Origin: Bacteroidaceae bacterium
GTDB taxonomy: Bacteria > Bacteroidota > Bacteroidia > Bacteroidales > Bacteroidaceae
Assembly (NCBI GenBank): GCA_017556045.1
Contig: JAFZFF010000025.1
Location: forward strand, 1-58,051
Reading direction: 5' to 3'
Length of the DNA stretch: 58,051 nucleotides
The notes below the pieces were generated by a model. It saw only the letters and a list, made by a program, of their open reading frames with translations, ran no database searches and was not told the origin of the DNA. The stretch's first letter is position 1. Every line of letters begins with the position of its first letter. Made by a program: the position numbers and the translations under genes. Positions 33,903-41,980 of the stretch are shown piece after piece.

Positions 33903-35483
33903 ATGAAACTACTATTAGGAGACGAGGCCATAGCGCTGGGAGCCGTACACGCTGGTATCAGCGGTGTATATGCCTACCCTGGCACACCCTCGACCGAAAT
34001 CACCGAATATATACAAGCACATGCACCCGAGGTGCGTAGCCGCTGGTGCACCAATGAGAAGACCGCCATGGAGGCCGCGCTGGGCATGTCGTACGCAGGC
34101 AAGCGCTCGCTCGTATGCATGAAGCATGTGGGCATGAACGTGGCCGCCGACGCCTTCGTCAACTCGGCCATCACAGGCGTCAATGGAGGCTTGGTGGTAT
34201 TGGCCGCCGACGACCCCTCGATGCACTCATCACAGAACGAGCAAGACTCACGCTTCTACGGCAAGTTTGCCATGATACCCATCATGGAGCCCTCGTCGCA
34301 ACAGGAGGCATACGACATGATGCCCTACGCCTACGCCCTCTCTGAGGAGCTGAAGTTGCCCGTGCTGATGCGTGTGGTAACCCGCCTGGCTCACTCGCGC
34401 GCCGAGATCGCCGTACGCGAGCCCCTGACACAGAACGCACTCAACCCCGACAATGAGCGCACCCACTGGGTATTGCTCCCAGGTAACGCTCGCCGCCAGT
34501 ATGCCTCGCTCGTAGAGAAGCAGGCACAGCTCGTAGAGAAGGCTGAGAGCTCACCCTACAACAAGTCGGTACTCAGAAGCGAGCGCGCCAAGCTCGGCAT
34601 CATCGCTTGCGGCATTGCCTATAACTATGTGATGGAAAATGACCCCGAAGCACAGGGCATCGCCGTGCTGAAGGTATCGCAATATCCCCTACCCGAGCAA
34701 GCCATCAAGGAGTTTGCCACACGATGCGAGGCACTGCTCATCGCCGAAGATGGCCAGCCCGTCGTAGAGGAGCAGGTAGGCGCACTACTCGGTGCCGGAT
34801 ACCCCATCAAGGGACGTCTCACTGGCGACCTGCCACGCATGGGAGAGCTTACGCCCGACAATGTAGGAGCTGCTATGGGAGTGCCCACGGCACCCACCTT
34901 CGTTGCCGCCCAGCATGTGATGCCTCGCCCACCCGCCTTGTGTCAGGGATGTGGACATCGCGACGTATATGATGCGCTCAACAAGGTAGCCGCTGAGTAC
35001 CCCGACGCACGCATCTTCGGCGACATCGGTTGCTACACTCTGGGAGCGTTGCCCCCATTCCGCGCCATCGATAGTTGTGTAGATATGGGTGCATCCATCA
35101 CCATGGCCAAGGGTGCTGCCGACGCAGGTGTATACCCAGCGATAGCCGTCATCGGCGACTCTACCTTCACCCACTCGGGCATGACAGGCCTGCTCGACGC
35201 TATCAACGACAATAGCAACATCACCGTAGTCATCTCTGACAACCTCACCACCGCCATGACGGGCGGACAGGACTCTGCAGGCACCAACAAGTTTGAGGCC
35301 ATCTGCCTCGGCCTCGGCGTAGAGCCCGAGCACGTACGCGTGGTAGTGCCCCTGCCCAAGAATATGGAAGAGATCACCCGCATCATCCGTGAGGAGATTG
35401 CCTACCAAGGCGTGTCGGTGATTATCCCCCGCCGCGAATGTATGCAGACCCTGAAACGCAAACTCAGAAACAATAAGAAATAA
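33903..35483 (+). CDS. iorA: Indolepyruvate ferredoxin oxidoreductase, alpha subunit (short form)
   Basis: A 526-residue TPP enzyme oxidising aryl 2-oxoacids to acyl-CoA with ferredoxin. The start MKLLLGDEAIALGAVHAG is the family's beginning; the upstream 26 codons lie in a repeat. It has YPGTPSTEI (25-33), the TPP-activating Glu in NEKTAMEAA, CQGCGH (347-352) and the TPP/Mg motif from GDSTF (418) to about N447. The protein stops soon after, lacking the Cys-rich ferredoxin domain that ends longer IorA proteins. It overlaps iorB by one base, and an aminotransferase follows. Confidence 0.92.
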   Translation: MKLLLGDEAIALGAVHAGISGVYAYPGTPSTEITEYIQAHAPEVRSRWCTNEKTAMEAALGMSYAGKRSLVCMKHVGMNVAADAFVNSAITGVNGGLVVLAADDPSMHSSQNEQDSRFYGKFAMIPIMEPSSQQEAYDMMPYAYALSEELKLPVLMRVVTRLAHSRAEIAVREPLTQNALNPDNERTHWVLLPGNARRQYASLVEKQAQLVEKAESSPYNKSVLRSERAKLGIIACGIAYNYVMENDPEAQGIAVLKVSQYPLPEQAIKEFATRCEALLIAEDGQPVVEEQVGALLGAGYPIKGRLTGDLPRMGELTPDNVGAAMGVPTAPTFVAAQHVMPRPPALCQGCGHRDVYDALNKVAAEYPDARIFGDIGCYTLGALPPFRAIDSCVDMGASITMAKGAADAGVYPAIAVIGDSTFTHSGMTGLLDAINDNSNITVVISDNLTTAMTGGQDSAGTNKFEAICLGLGVEPEHVRVVVPLPKNMEEITRIIREEIAYQGVSVIIPRRECMQTLKRKLRNNKK

Positions 35484-36052
35484 TGAAGAAAGACATCATA
35501 CTGGCAGGTGTGGGCGGACAAGGCATCCTCACCATTGCCACCATCATAGGCGATGCCGCTACGGCGGCTGGCCTCCACCTCAAGCAAGCCGAAGTGCATG
35601 GCATGAGCCAGCGCGGAGGTGATGTGCAATCTAACCTGCGCCTATCTACCGAGCCCATCTACTCAGACCTGATACGCCAAGGTGCCGCCGACCTCATCAT
35701 CTCTATGGAGCCCATGGAGGCCCTGCGCTACCTCCCCTACCTCAGTCAAGAGGGCTGGATCGTAAGTTCATCGCACCCCTTCAAGAATATCCCCAACTAC
35801 CCCGAAGAGGAGGCACTAATGGGCGAGCTGAACGCACTTCCCCACGTAGCCGCACTGCCTATCGAAGAGGTAGCCAAGGAGCATAGCCTGCCCAAGAGCG
35901 CCAACATGGTACTGCTCGGCATGGCCGCACGCTACATGGAGATACTCACCCCCGAGCAACTCCGCGAAAGCATCGCCCGCGTATTTGCCGCCAAGGGAGA
36001 GAAGATCGTGGAGGACAATCTCAAGGCATTTGACTTAGGACTGAACAAGTAA
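35483..36052 (+). CDS. iorB: Indolepyruvate ferredoxin oxidoreductase, beta subunit
   Basis: A 189-residue gamma-type subunit of the 2-oxoacid:ferredoxin oxidoreductase family with the early GVGGQGILT motif (residues 8-16) and HGMSQRGGDVQSNLR. It pairs with IorA; the TAATG junction shows coupled translation. No cysteine cluster is present, so neither subunit here supplies the usual ferredoxin-like clusters. Confidence 0.92.
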   Translation: MKKDIILAGVGGQGILTIATIIGDAATAAGLHLKQAEVHGMSQRGGDVQSNLRLSTEPIYSDLIRQGAADLIISMEPMEALRYLPYLSQEGWIVSSSHPFKNIPNYPEEEALMGELNALPHVAALPIEEVAKEHSLPKSANMVLLGMAARYMEILTPEQLRESIARVFAAKGEKIVEDNLKAFDLGLNK

Positions 36053-36109
36053 TCCTAAAACCTTGGACTACCTAGGACCGCCTAGGGAACCCTATAACCA
36101 CCAACTAAA
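36053..36109. repeat. Short CCTAGG-type spacer repeat between iorB and the aminotransferase
   Basis: GGACTACCTA followed by GGACCGCCTAGGGAACC gives two related GGAC-CCTAGG units in a 57-base gap. It is not a terminator by sequence (no T-run), so iorAB and the aminotransferase may be co-transcribed. Confidence 0.35.
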
Positions 36110-37420
36110 ATGAAGATATTCAGCGAATCATTAGTGGCTAGCGCAGCCCAAGACCTACATATCGCCAATCTGGCTACGGCCACCATCGGTGAGGTACTGC
36201 TCATCGCTCAGCATCTCGAGCGCGAGACAGGCATCCCCTTCATCCGTATGGACCAAGGCTCGCCCGGACTCCCTGTAAACCAATACGGCGTAGAGGCCGA
36301 GAAGGCCGCCCTCGACCGTGGCGTAGGCTCGCAATACCCTGCCGCCGCAGGTGTGCCCGAACTCAAGGAGGCTGCCTCACAATTTGTCAAGGCCTTCCTC
36401 GACATCGACATCAGCCCACGCTCATGTGTACCCACCACGGGTAGCGTAGCTGGCTCGTACGGCTCATTCATTGCCTGCACCCAGCGCATCCCTGGCAAAA
36501 ACAAGGTGCTCTTCATCGACCCAGGCTTCCCCATACAAAAGTCACAACTACGCATCATCGGAGCCGAATGGGAGGAGTTTGACATCTACCACCATCGAGG
36601 TGCTGCCCTGCACGATAAGCTCGAGGCCATCCTCAGCCGTGGCGATATAGCGGCAATCATCTACTCTAACCCCAACAACCCCGCATGGATATGCCTCGAA
36701 GAAGAGGAGCTGGCCATCATAGGTAGATTGGCTACCCAGTACGACGTCATCGTGATGGAGGACCTCGCCTACTTCTGCATGGACTTCCGTCGCGACCTCG
36801 GCCACCCCTTCTGTCCGCCCTTCGCGCCTACCGTAGCTCGCTATACCGACAACTACATCCTCATGCTCTCATCATCGAAGATCTTCAGCTATGCTGGCCA
36901 GCGCATGGCCCTCACCTGCATCAGCGACAAGCTCTTCGAGCGCCACTACCCTGCCTTGGCAGAGCGCTACCACGATGCAGGCGTGTTTGGTCAGACCCTC
37001 GTAGCCTCTATATTATATATGATTACATCGGGCTGCACCGCCTCTACACAGTATGCCTATGCCGAGATGCTACGCCTCTCTACCGAAGGCAGGATCAACT
37101 TTGTGGAAGACACCCGCGAGTATGCCCACCGTGCCGAGCGCATGAAGCACATCTTCACCGACAACGGTTTCCACATCGTATATGACTATGACGCCACTCA
37201 GCCCGTGGGCGATGGCTTCTTCTTCACCATCGGCTATGGAGATATGACGGGAGGCCAACTCCTCACCGAGCTCCTCTACTACGGCGTGAGCAGCATCTCA
37301 CTCTCCACCACCGGTAGTGAGCAACAAGGAGTACGAGCCTGCACCTCCCGTATGCGCGAAGAGCTATACCCCGTACTCGAAGAACGCATGAAGGCCTTCC
37401 ACGAAGACCATCCGCTATAA
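36110..37420 (+). CDS. PLP-dependent class I/II aminotransferase linked to iorAB
   Basis: A 436-residue fold-type I aminotransferase. The Schiff-base lysine is K257 in LSSSKIFSYAGQRMA, with YSNPNNPAW (185-193) and MEDLAYFCMD as the PLP-pocket motifs. Following iorAB in the same direction with 57 bases between, it probably converts aromatic or other amino acids to the 2-oxoacids consumed by Ior, giving acyl-CoA, reduced ferredoxin and later ATP. Substrate specificity is inferred only from context. A strong terminator follows directly. Confidence 0.85.
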   Translation: MKIFSESLVASAAQDLHIANLATATIGEVLLIAQHLERETGIPFIRMDQGSPGLPVNQYGVEAEKAALDRGVGSQYPAAAGVPELKEAASQFVKAFLDIDISPRSCVPTTGSVAGSYGSFIACTQRIPGKNKVLFIDPGFPIQKSQLRIIGAEWEEFDIYHHRGAALHDKLEAILSRGDIAAIIYSNPNNPAWICLEEEELAIIGRLATQYDVIVMEDLAYFCMDFRRDLGHPFCPPFAPTVARYTDNYILMLSSSKIFSYAGQRMALTCISDKLFERHYPALAERYHDAGVFGQTLVASILYMITSGCTASTQYAYAEMLRLSTEGRINFVEDTREYAHRAERMKHIFTDNGFHIVYDYDATQPVGDGFFFTIGYGDMTGGQLLTELLYYGVSSISLSTTGSEQQGVRACTSRMREELYPVLEERMKAFHEDHPL

Positions 37421-37465
37421 AAAAAAAGAGAAGTAGCTTCGCAATGAGGCTACTTCTTTTTCTTT
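37421..37465. terminator. Bidirectional terminator after the aminotransferase and the sigma factor
   Basis: AGAAGTAGC (37429-37437) pairs with GCTACTTCT (37449-37457), with an A-run before and TTTTCTTT after. It ends the plus-strand aminotransferase and the minus-strand ECF sigma gene. Confidence 0.85.
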
Positions 37466-37479
37466 ATATATATATCGTC

Positions 37480-38073
37480 TTAGTACATCTCCAGTACGAT
37501 ATGCTTCTCTTCGGCAATCTTGCGCATATTGAGCAGAGCATATCTCATGCGGCCCAGAGCAGTATTGATGCTCACGCCCACAATCTCGGCAATCTCCTTA
37601 AAGCTGAGGTCTTGGTAGTATCTCATATACACTACCTCACGCTGATTGTCGGGCAAGGCATCTACCAGGCGGCGCACGTCGATGAGTGTCTGGTCATTTA
37701 CCATCTGCATCTCTACATTGTCGTCACACAGGTCTGCATCATTGAGCAGGTCCACCTCGCTCTCATCATTAGAGATAGTATTCTCACTGCGCTCTTGACG
37801 GAATGAGTCTATCACCAGATTATGAGCGATGCGAGTGATCCATGCACCAAACTTACCATCAGCAGTATAGCGTCCCTGTTGCATAGTCACAATAGCCTTG
37901 ACGAAGGTCTCTTGGAAGATATCTTCGGCCAATTCTTGATTACGTACGATGAAGAGGATGTAGTTGAAAATCTTTCCCTGATAGCGAGAGAGCAACTCAT
38001 CGAACGCCTTATCATTACCCTTTGAATAGAGAGCCACCAACATATCGTCGGTCAGCTGATTCAAATGTTCCAT
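37480..38073 (-). CDS. ECF-type RNA polymerase sigma factor
   Basis: A 197-residue sigma-70 family factor with region 2 (residues about 24-92, NELAEDIFQETFVKA-like core as NQELAEDIFQETFVKA) and region 4 (about 135-185, LPDNQREVVYMRYYQDLSF and the helix-turn-helix FKEIAEIVGVSINTALGRM). The linker between them is acidic. No anti-sigma gene is adjacent, unlike SusCD-type or FecI-type pairs, so control is probably at another level. It is a single gene with terminators on both sides. Confidence 0.9.
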   Translation of the reverse strand: MEHLNQLTDDMLVALYSKGNDKAFDELLSRYQGKIFNYILFIVRNQELAEDIFQETFVKAIVTMQQGRYTADGKFGAWITRIAHNLVIDSFRQERSENTISNDESEVDLLNDADLCDDNVEMQMVNDQTLIDVRRLVDALPDNQREVVYMRYYQDLSFKEIAEIVGVSINTALGRMRYALLNMRKIAEEKHIVLEMY

Positions 38074-38285
38074 TACTACTTACTATTTTATTGTTTCTTA
38101 GAGTAAGAGTGTTTCGATAGGCGTCCTGTATTATGAGTTAGTTAATAAATCTCTGCAAAGAAAAGCATATTTTTTTTATCATGCAATATTTTTGCTCGAT
38201 TTTAACACAATATACCGCAAAAGTCTTCGTTATCGCGGTTTTTTAGACACCTTTTACAACATCACACTGCCCAACAATACAAAAA

Positions 38286-38315
38286 AAACACTACAAGCCA
38301 TAGCCTGTAGTGTTT
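38286..38315 (-). terminator. Terminator downstream of the small lipoprotein gene
   Basis: AAACACTACA pairs with TGTAGTGTTT around AGCCATAGCC. On the minus strand it is followed by a run of T (A-run at 38278-38288 on the plus strand), 24 bases after the lipoprotein stop. Confidence 0.75.
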
Positions 38316-38338
38316 ACACATAAGTATATATAGTTAAC

Positions 38339-38818
38339 TTATCTTACGTTGAGCTCGCCAGTGTACGATGATGACTCACCATAGATCTGGCCTTCCTCTG
38401 TCTGGGCAGAGTAGTCATACTTAGCCTTGAAGGTCACACTATACTTACCTTTATTAGAAGGAGCCTTGAAGGTCCACATAGGAGGAGCGGGCTGCTTATG
38501 TGGTGCTATCACCCTTACAGTCTTAGTCGCCACACTATCTTGACTTACATATAACTTCCAGGTATACTCAGCCTTTGTAATGAATTTACCAGGATAGGCA
38601 ACCTGCATGAATACGGTAACAGAGTCATTGGGGTCACAGACTGATGATTGCTTGATAGTTCCTTGATTCTCGAGCGTCAATGACGAAGGTGCCTCGGTAG
38701 TGAACTTCAGCTTACCATACTCGGGGGCTTCACTATAGATAGATGACTCCTCACATGATGTCAGAGCCGAAAGCAGCAATACGGGAAGGAAAGCCGCAAA
38801 GATATTTCTTACTTTCAT
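38339..38818 (-). CDS. Small lipoprotein of unknown function
   Basis: A 159-residue protein with a lipoprotein signal (lipobox ALTSC near residue 22, MKVRNIFAAFLPVLLLSALT). The mature part is beta-rich; a C-terminal section (WTFKAPSNKGKYSVTFKAKYD) resembles immunoglobulin/PKD-like strands. It is probably on the outer membrane or periplasmic face. It lies 24 bases after the nitroreductase gene on the same strand and ends at a terminator. No specific family recognised. Confidence 0.7.
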   Translation of the reverse strand: MKVRNIFAAFLPVLLLSALTSCEESSIYSEAPEYGKLKFTTEAPSSLTLENQGTIKQSSVCDPNDSVTVFMQVAYPGKFITKAEYTWKLYVSQDSVATKTVRVIAPHKQPAPPMWTFKAPSNKGKYSVTFKAKYDYSAQTEEGQIYGESSSYTGELNVR

Positions 38819-38842
38819 AGTTATTTACGTTGATTATCTTGT

Positions 38843-39355
38843 TTATAAGTTCACGAACACCTCTTCCATAGGCTTGCGGGTCTTCTCAGGCACTTCTGCC
38901 TCGATGGGATAACCTATGGGGATAAGCACTGCGGGCTCATAGGGAGCAGCGATACCGAAGAGTTCGCGGCACTGCTCTACGTCAAAGTTACATACCCAGC
39001 AGGTACCCAAACCTACCTCAGCAGCGGCGAGACAAAGGTGCTCTACCGCAATACTGATATCAATATCGGCATGATCCTTGGGCTCAGAGCGGCGGCGTTT
39101 CCATGACTCATCGTGGTTAGAGCAAGCAATGATATACATGGGAGCTTCGTTAAACCAGTCACGATGGTAACACTGACGTATCTTGGCGCAATCTTCAGGT
39201 TTGCTGATCACATAAAACTTCCAGGGCTGAAGGTTTACAGCAGAGGGAGCAAGTCGTGTACACTCCATCACGTATTGCAACTTTTCGGGTTCGATAGCAC
39301 GTTGCTCATATGAACGCACCGAATAACGAGCTTTTACTAAATCTAAGAAGGTCAT
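38843..39355 (-). CDS. Nitroreductase family protein
   Basis: A 170-residue flavoprotein of the FMN-dependent nitroreductase fold: N-terminal RYSVRSYEQRAIE (FMN phosphate contacts), LAPSAVNLQPWKFYVI, and C-terminal GLGTCWVCNFD plus PIGYP. Such enzymes use NAD(P)H to reduce quinones or nitro compounds; the natural substrate is unknown. It is short relative to typical 200-residue members, as are many Bacteroidales versions. Confidence 0.88.
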   Translation of the reverse strand: MTFLDLVKARYSVRSYEQRAIEPEKLQYVMECTRLAPSAVNLQPWKFYVISKPEDCAKIRQCYHRDWFNEAPMYIIACSNHDESWKRRRSEPKDHADIDISIAVEHLCLAAAEVGLGTCWVCNFDVEQCRELFGIAAPYEPAVLIPIGYPIEAEVPEKTRKPMEEVFVNL

Positions 39356-39399
39356 CTTTATATATCTTTTTTACGGTTAGTTAAGAACTTTATTATATA

Positions 39400-40638
39400 T
39401 CACTCAAATCGCATAGCCTTGGTTGGGGATATACGAGAAATAAGATGTGACGGCACTATAAGTATGAGTACCGACAATACAAACATGGCAATGTTTACGG
39501 CCAGTATGAAGGTCCAGTTAAACTCTACTGGCACACAATCAAGGTAGTAATCTTGCGGATTGAGGGGTATGAGGCGAGTATACTTCTGCACTGCACATAA
39601 GCCCAATCCTATCACATTGCCCCAGAGCATACCCTTGCCGATGATAAGCATGGCGAGATAGAGGAAGGTCTTACGAACGGCCTTATCAGAAGCGCCCAAC
39701 GCCTTGAGAATACCTATAAACTGAGTACGCTCGATAATCAGGATGAGCAAGCCAGATATCATGGTAAAAGCAGCAACGCCAATCATCAGTGTCAAGATGA
39801 GCCACACGTTCATATCGAGTACATCAAGCCATGCAAATAGGCCAGGGTTGATATCCTCGACAGATTGCACCAGATACTCCTCACCATACTTATCCTTGGT
39901 ACGATCAAGCTGAGTACCTAACTCCCAGTTCATCTCCTCCACTCTACCAAAGTGGTCAAGCATGACTTCTACGCCTGTCACCTGATCAGACTCCCAGCGA
40001 TTGAGCGCCTGCACGGCTTTGAGGTCAGTAACGACAAACAAGCGATCGTAATCATTGAAGCCAGTCTCATAGATACCTGCTACTGTATAGCGGCGGGCGC
40101 GCATGCTACCCTGTAGGAAATAAGAGTCGACCTTATCACCTACCTCAAGTTGCAACTTATCAGCGATGGCACGTGATATCAAGATGCTATTTGACGATAC
40201 ACTATCAGAGAACTGAGGCACCACGCCCTCTTTCAAGTAGCGTATGTAGAACGAAAGGTCATAATCCTCTCCTACCCCCTTGAGCACATAGCCCATAAAG
40301 TCATTTTCAGTGCGAAACACTCCAGCTTTCGTCGCATAGCGCTGCACGTGAGTAACGTGCGGAGTATTACCGAGTAGCTGTAGCAATGCCGAGTCAGCCG
40401 CTACAGGGAGCGCCTCATAATCCTGGGCTGTATCATAGTTGCTGATATGTAGATGCGAACTGAAACCTACCGCCTTCTCGCGCACCTCATGCTTGAAGCC
40501 AAACGAGACGGCTATAGTCACCAGCATCACCGCCAGTCCCAGAGCCACGCCTATCTGAGCAATGAGCACGGCAGGTCGAGACACGCTACGACTTCCTTGC
40601 TCACTCTTATAGAGACGTCGGGCTATGAAGGTTTCCAT
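39400..40638 (-). CDS. FtsX/LolC-LolE-type ABC transporter permease
   Basis: A 412-residue permease with one N-terminal TM (LIAQIGVALGLAVMLVTIAVS), a large MacB-type periplasmic domain (about residues 50-270), and three C-terminal TMs with FIGILKALGASDKAVRKTF, the coupling-helix signature of the lipoprotein-releasing family. It likely helps extract lipoproteins for transport to the outer membrane. The ATPase partner is not in this neighbourhood. It lies 36 bases behind the aspartate-type aminotransferase gene on the same strand. Confidence 0.85.
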   Translation of the reverse strand: METFIARRLYKSEQGSRSVSRPAVLIAQIGVALGLAVMLVTIAVSFGFKHEVREKAVGFSSHLHISNYDTAQDYEALPVAADSALLQLLGNTPHVTHVQRYATKAGVFRTENDFMGYVLKGVGEDYDLSFYIRYLKEGVVPQFSDSVSSNSILISRAIADKLQLEVGDKVDSYFLQGSMRARRYTVAGIYETGFNDYDRLFVVTDLKAVQALNRWESDQVTGVEVMLDHFGRVEEMNWELGTQLDRTKDKYGEEYLVQSVEDINPGLFAWLDVLDMNVWLILTLMIGVAAFTMISGLLILIIERTQFIGILKALGASDKAVRKTFLYLAMLIIGKGMLWGNVIGLGLCAVQKYTRLIPLNPQDYYLDCVPVEFNWTFILAVNIAMFVLSVLILIVPSHLISRISPTKAMRFE

Positions 40639-40674
40639 ATCTACACTGAAGATAATGTCACACGCCGTAGATCA

Positions 40675-41871
40675 CTACACTCTGCCCGGATAAGCCTCCA
40701 AAGCCTTTTCCAAGACTACGAGCGCACGTTGCAAGTCATCTTTCTTGAGTACATACGCGATACGCACCTCATTGCGACCAGCACCTGGAGTGGTATAGAA
40801 TCCGCTGGCAGGAGCCATCATCACGGTCTCGCCCTCATAGCTAAACTCGCTGAGACACCATGCGCAGAACTTCTCACTATCATCTACCGGGAGGCGAGCT
40901 ACCGTATAGAAAGCGCCCATAGGAATGGGACTATATACACCAGGTATGCGGTTAAGTCCATCGATAAGACACTTACGACGCTCTACATACTCGTCGTAGG
41001 TCTCGCGAGTATAATCTTCGGGTTCATCGAGAGAAGCCTCTGCTGCGATCTGACCTATCAGAGGAGGACTCAGACGAGCTTGACAAAACTTCATCACCGC
41101 CTCACGCAACTGCTTGTTCTTCGTAATCAGCGCACCGATACGTATACCACACTCTGAGTAACGCTTTGACACCGAGTCGATGAGCACCACATTGTCTTCG
41201 ATACCCTCGAGGTGACATGCAGAGATATAGGGCGAACCCGTGTAGATAAACTCACGGTACACCTCATCGGAGAAGAGATAGAGGTCATACTTCTTCACCA
41301 AATCACGTATCTGATTCATCTCGCGACGGGTATACAGATAACCTGTAGGATTGTTAGGATTACAGATCATGATAGCCTTGGTACGCTCATTGATAAGTTC
41401 CTCAAAGCGCTCCACCTTAGGCAAGCAGAATCCCTCCTCAATTGTAGTGGGGATAGTGCGAATGACCGCACCTGCCGAAATCGCAAATGCCTGATAGTTG
41501 GCATAGAAGGGGTCGGGCATGATGATCTCGTCACCAGGATTCAAGCAAGCCAGAAACGAGAAGAGCACCGCCTCAGAGCCACCTGTAGTGATAATGATAT
41601 CATCAGCATTAAGGTTGATGTTATATTTAGCATAGTAGCCCACCAACTTCTCACGATAGCTACGATAACCCTGCGAAGGGCTATACTCCAGTACCGAGCG
41701 GTCAATATTGCGTATAGCATCGATAGCAGCCTGAGGTGTAGGCAAGTCGGGCTGACCGATATTGAGATGGTATACATGGACACCGCGAGCCTTAGCATCA
41801 TCTGCCAAGGGCACCAGTTTACGAATCGGAGAAGCGGGCATCAAAGTTCCGCGTTGTGATATCTGTGGCAT
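40675..41871 (-). CDS. Aspartate aminotransferase family protein
   Basis: A 398-residue fold-type I PLP enzyme with CNPNNPTGYLYTRRE, the Schiff-base motif LIDSVSKRYSECGIRIG and the distal NEVRIAYVL arginine motif. It resembles the AAT-Ib group that transaminates aspartate and often aromatic or branched amino acids; substrate not determined. It has its own consensus promoter and is followed by the LolC/E-like gene. Confidence 0.88.
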   Translation of the reverse strand: MPQISQRGTLMPASPIRKLVPLADDAKARGVHVYHLNIGQPDLPTPQAAIDAIRNIDRSVLEYSPSQGYRSYREKLVGYYAKYNINLNADDIIITTGGSEAVLFSFLACLNPGDEIIMPDPFYANYQAFAISAGAVIRTIPTTIEEGFCLPKVERFEELINERTKAIMICNPNNPTGYLYTRREMNQIRDLVKKYDLYLFSDEVYREFIYTGSPYISACHLEGIEDNVVLIDSVSKRYSECGIRIGALITKNKQLREAVMKFCQARLSPPLIGQIAAEASLDEPEDYTRETYDEYVERRKCLIDGLNRIPGVYSPIPMGAFYTVARLPVDDSEKFCAWCLSEFSYEGETVMMAPASGFYTTPGAGRNEVRIAYVLKKDDLQRALVVLEKALEAYPGRV

Positions 41872-41903
41872 ATATATTACTCTGTATAGTCTTTATGAAC
41901 GGG

Positions 41904-41934
41904 CAAAGTTAAGCAAAAACAATGAAATAATCAA
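41904..41934 (-). promoter_or_regulatory. Predicted promoter of the aspartate-type aminotransferase
   Basis: On the minus strand TTG (41934-41932), a 20-base spacer and TAACTTTG (41911-41904) match the consensus, 32 bases before the ATG. Confidence 0.65.
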
Positions 41935-41980
41935 CTCAAATCGTAAGATTACCACCTCGCAGGCTTTCTGCACGTCTTTT

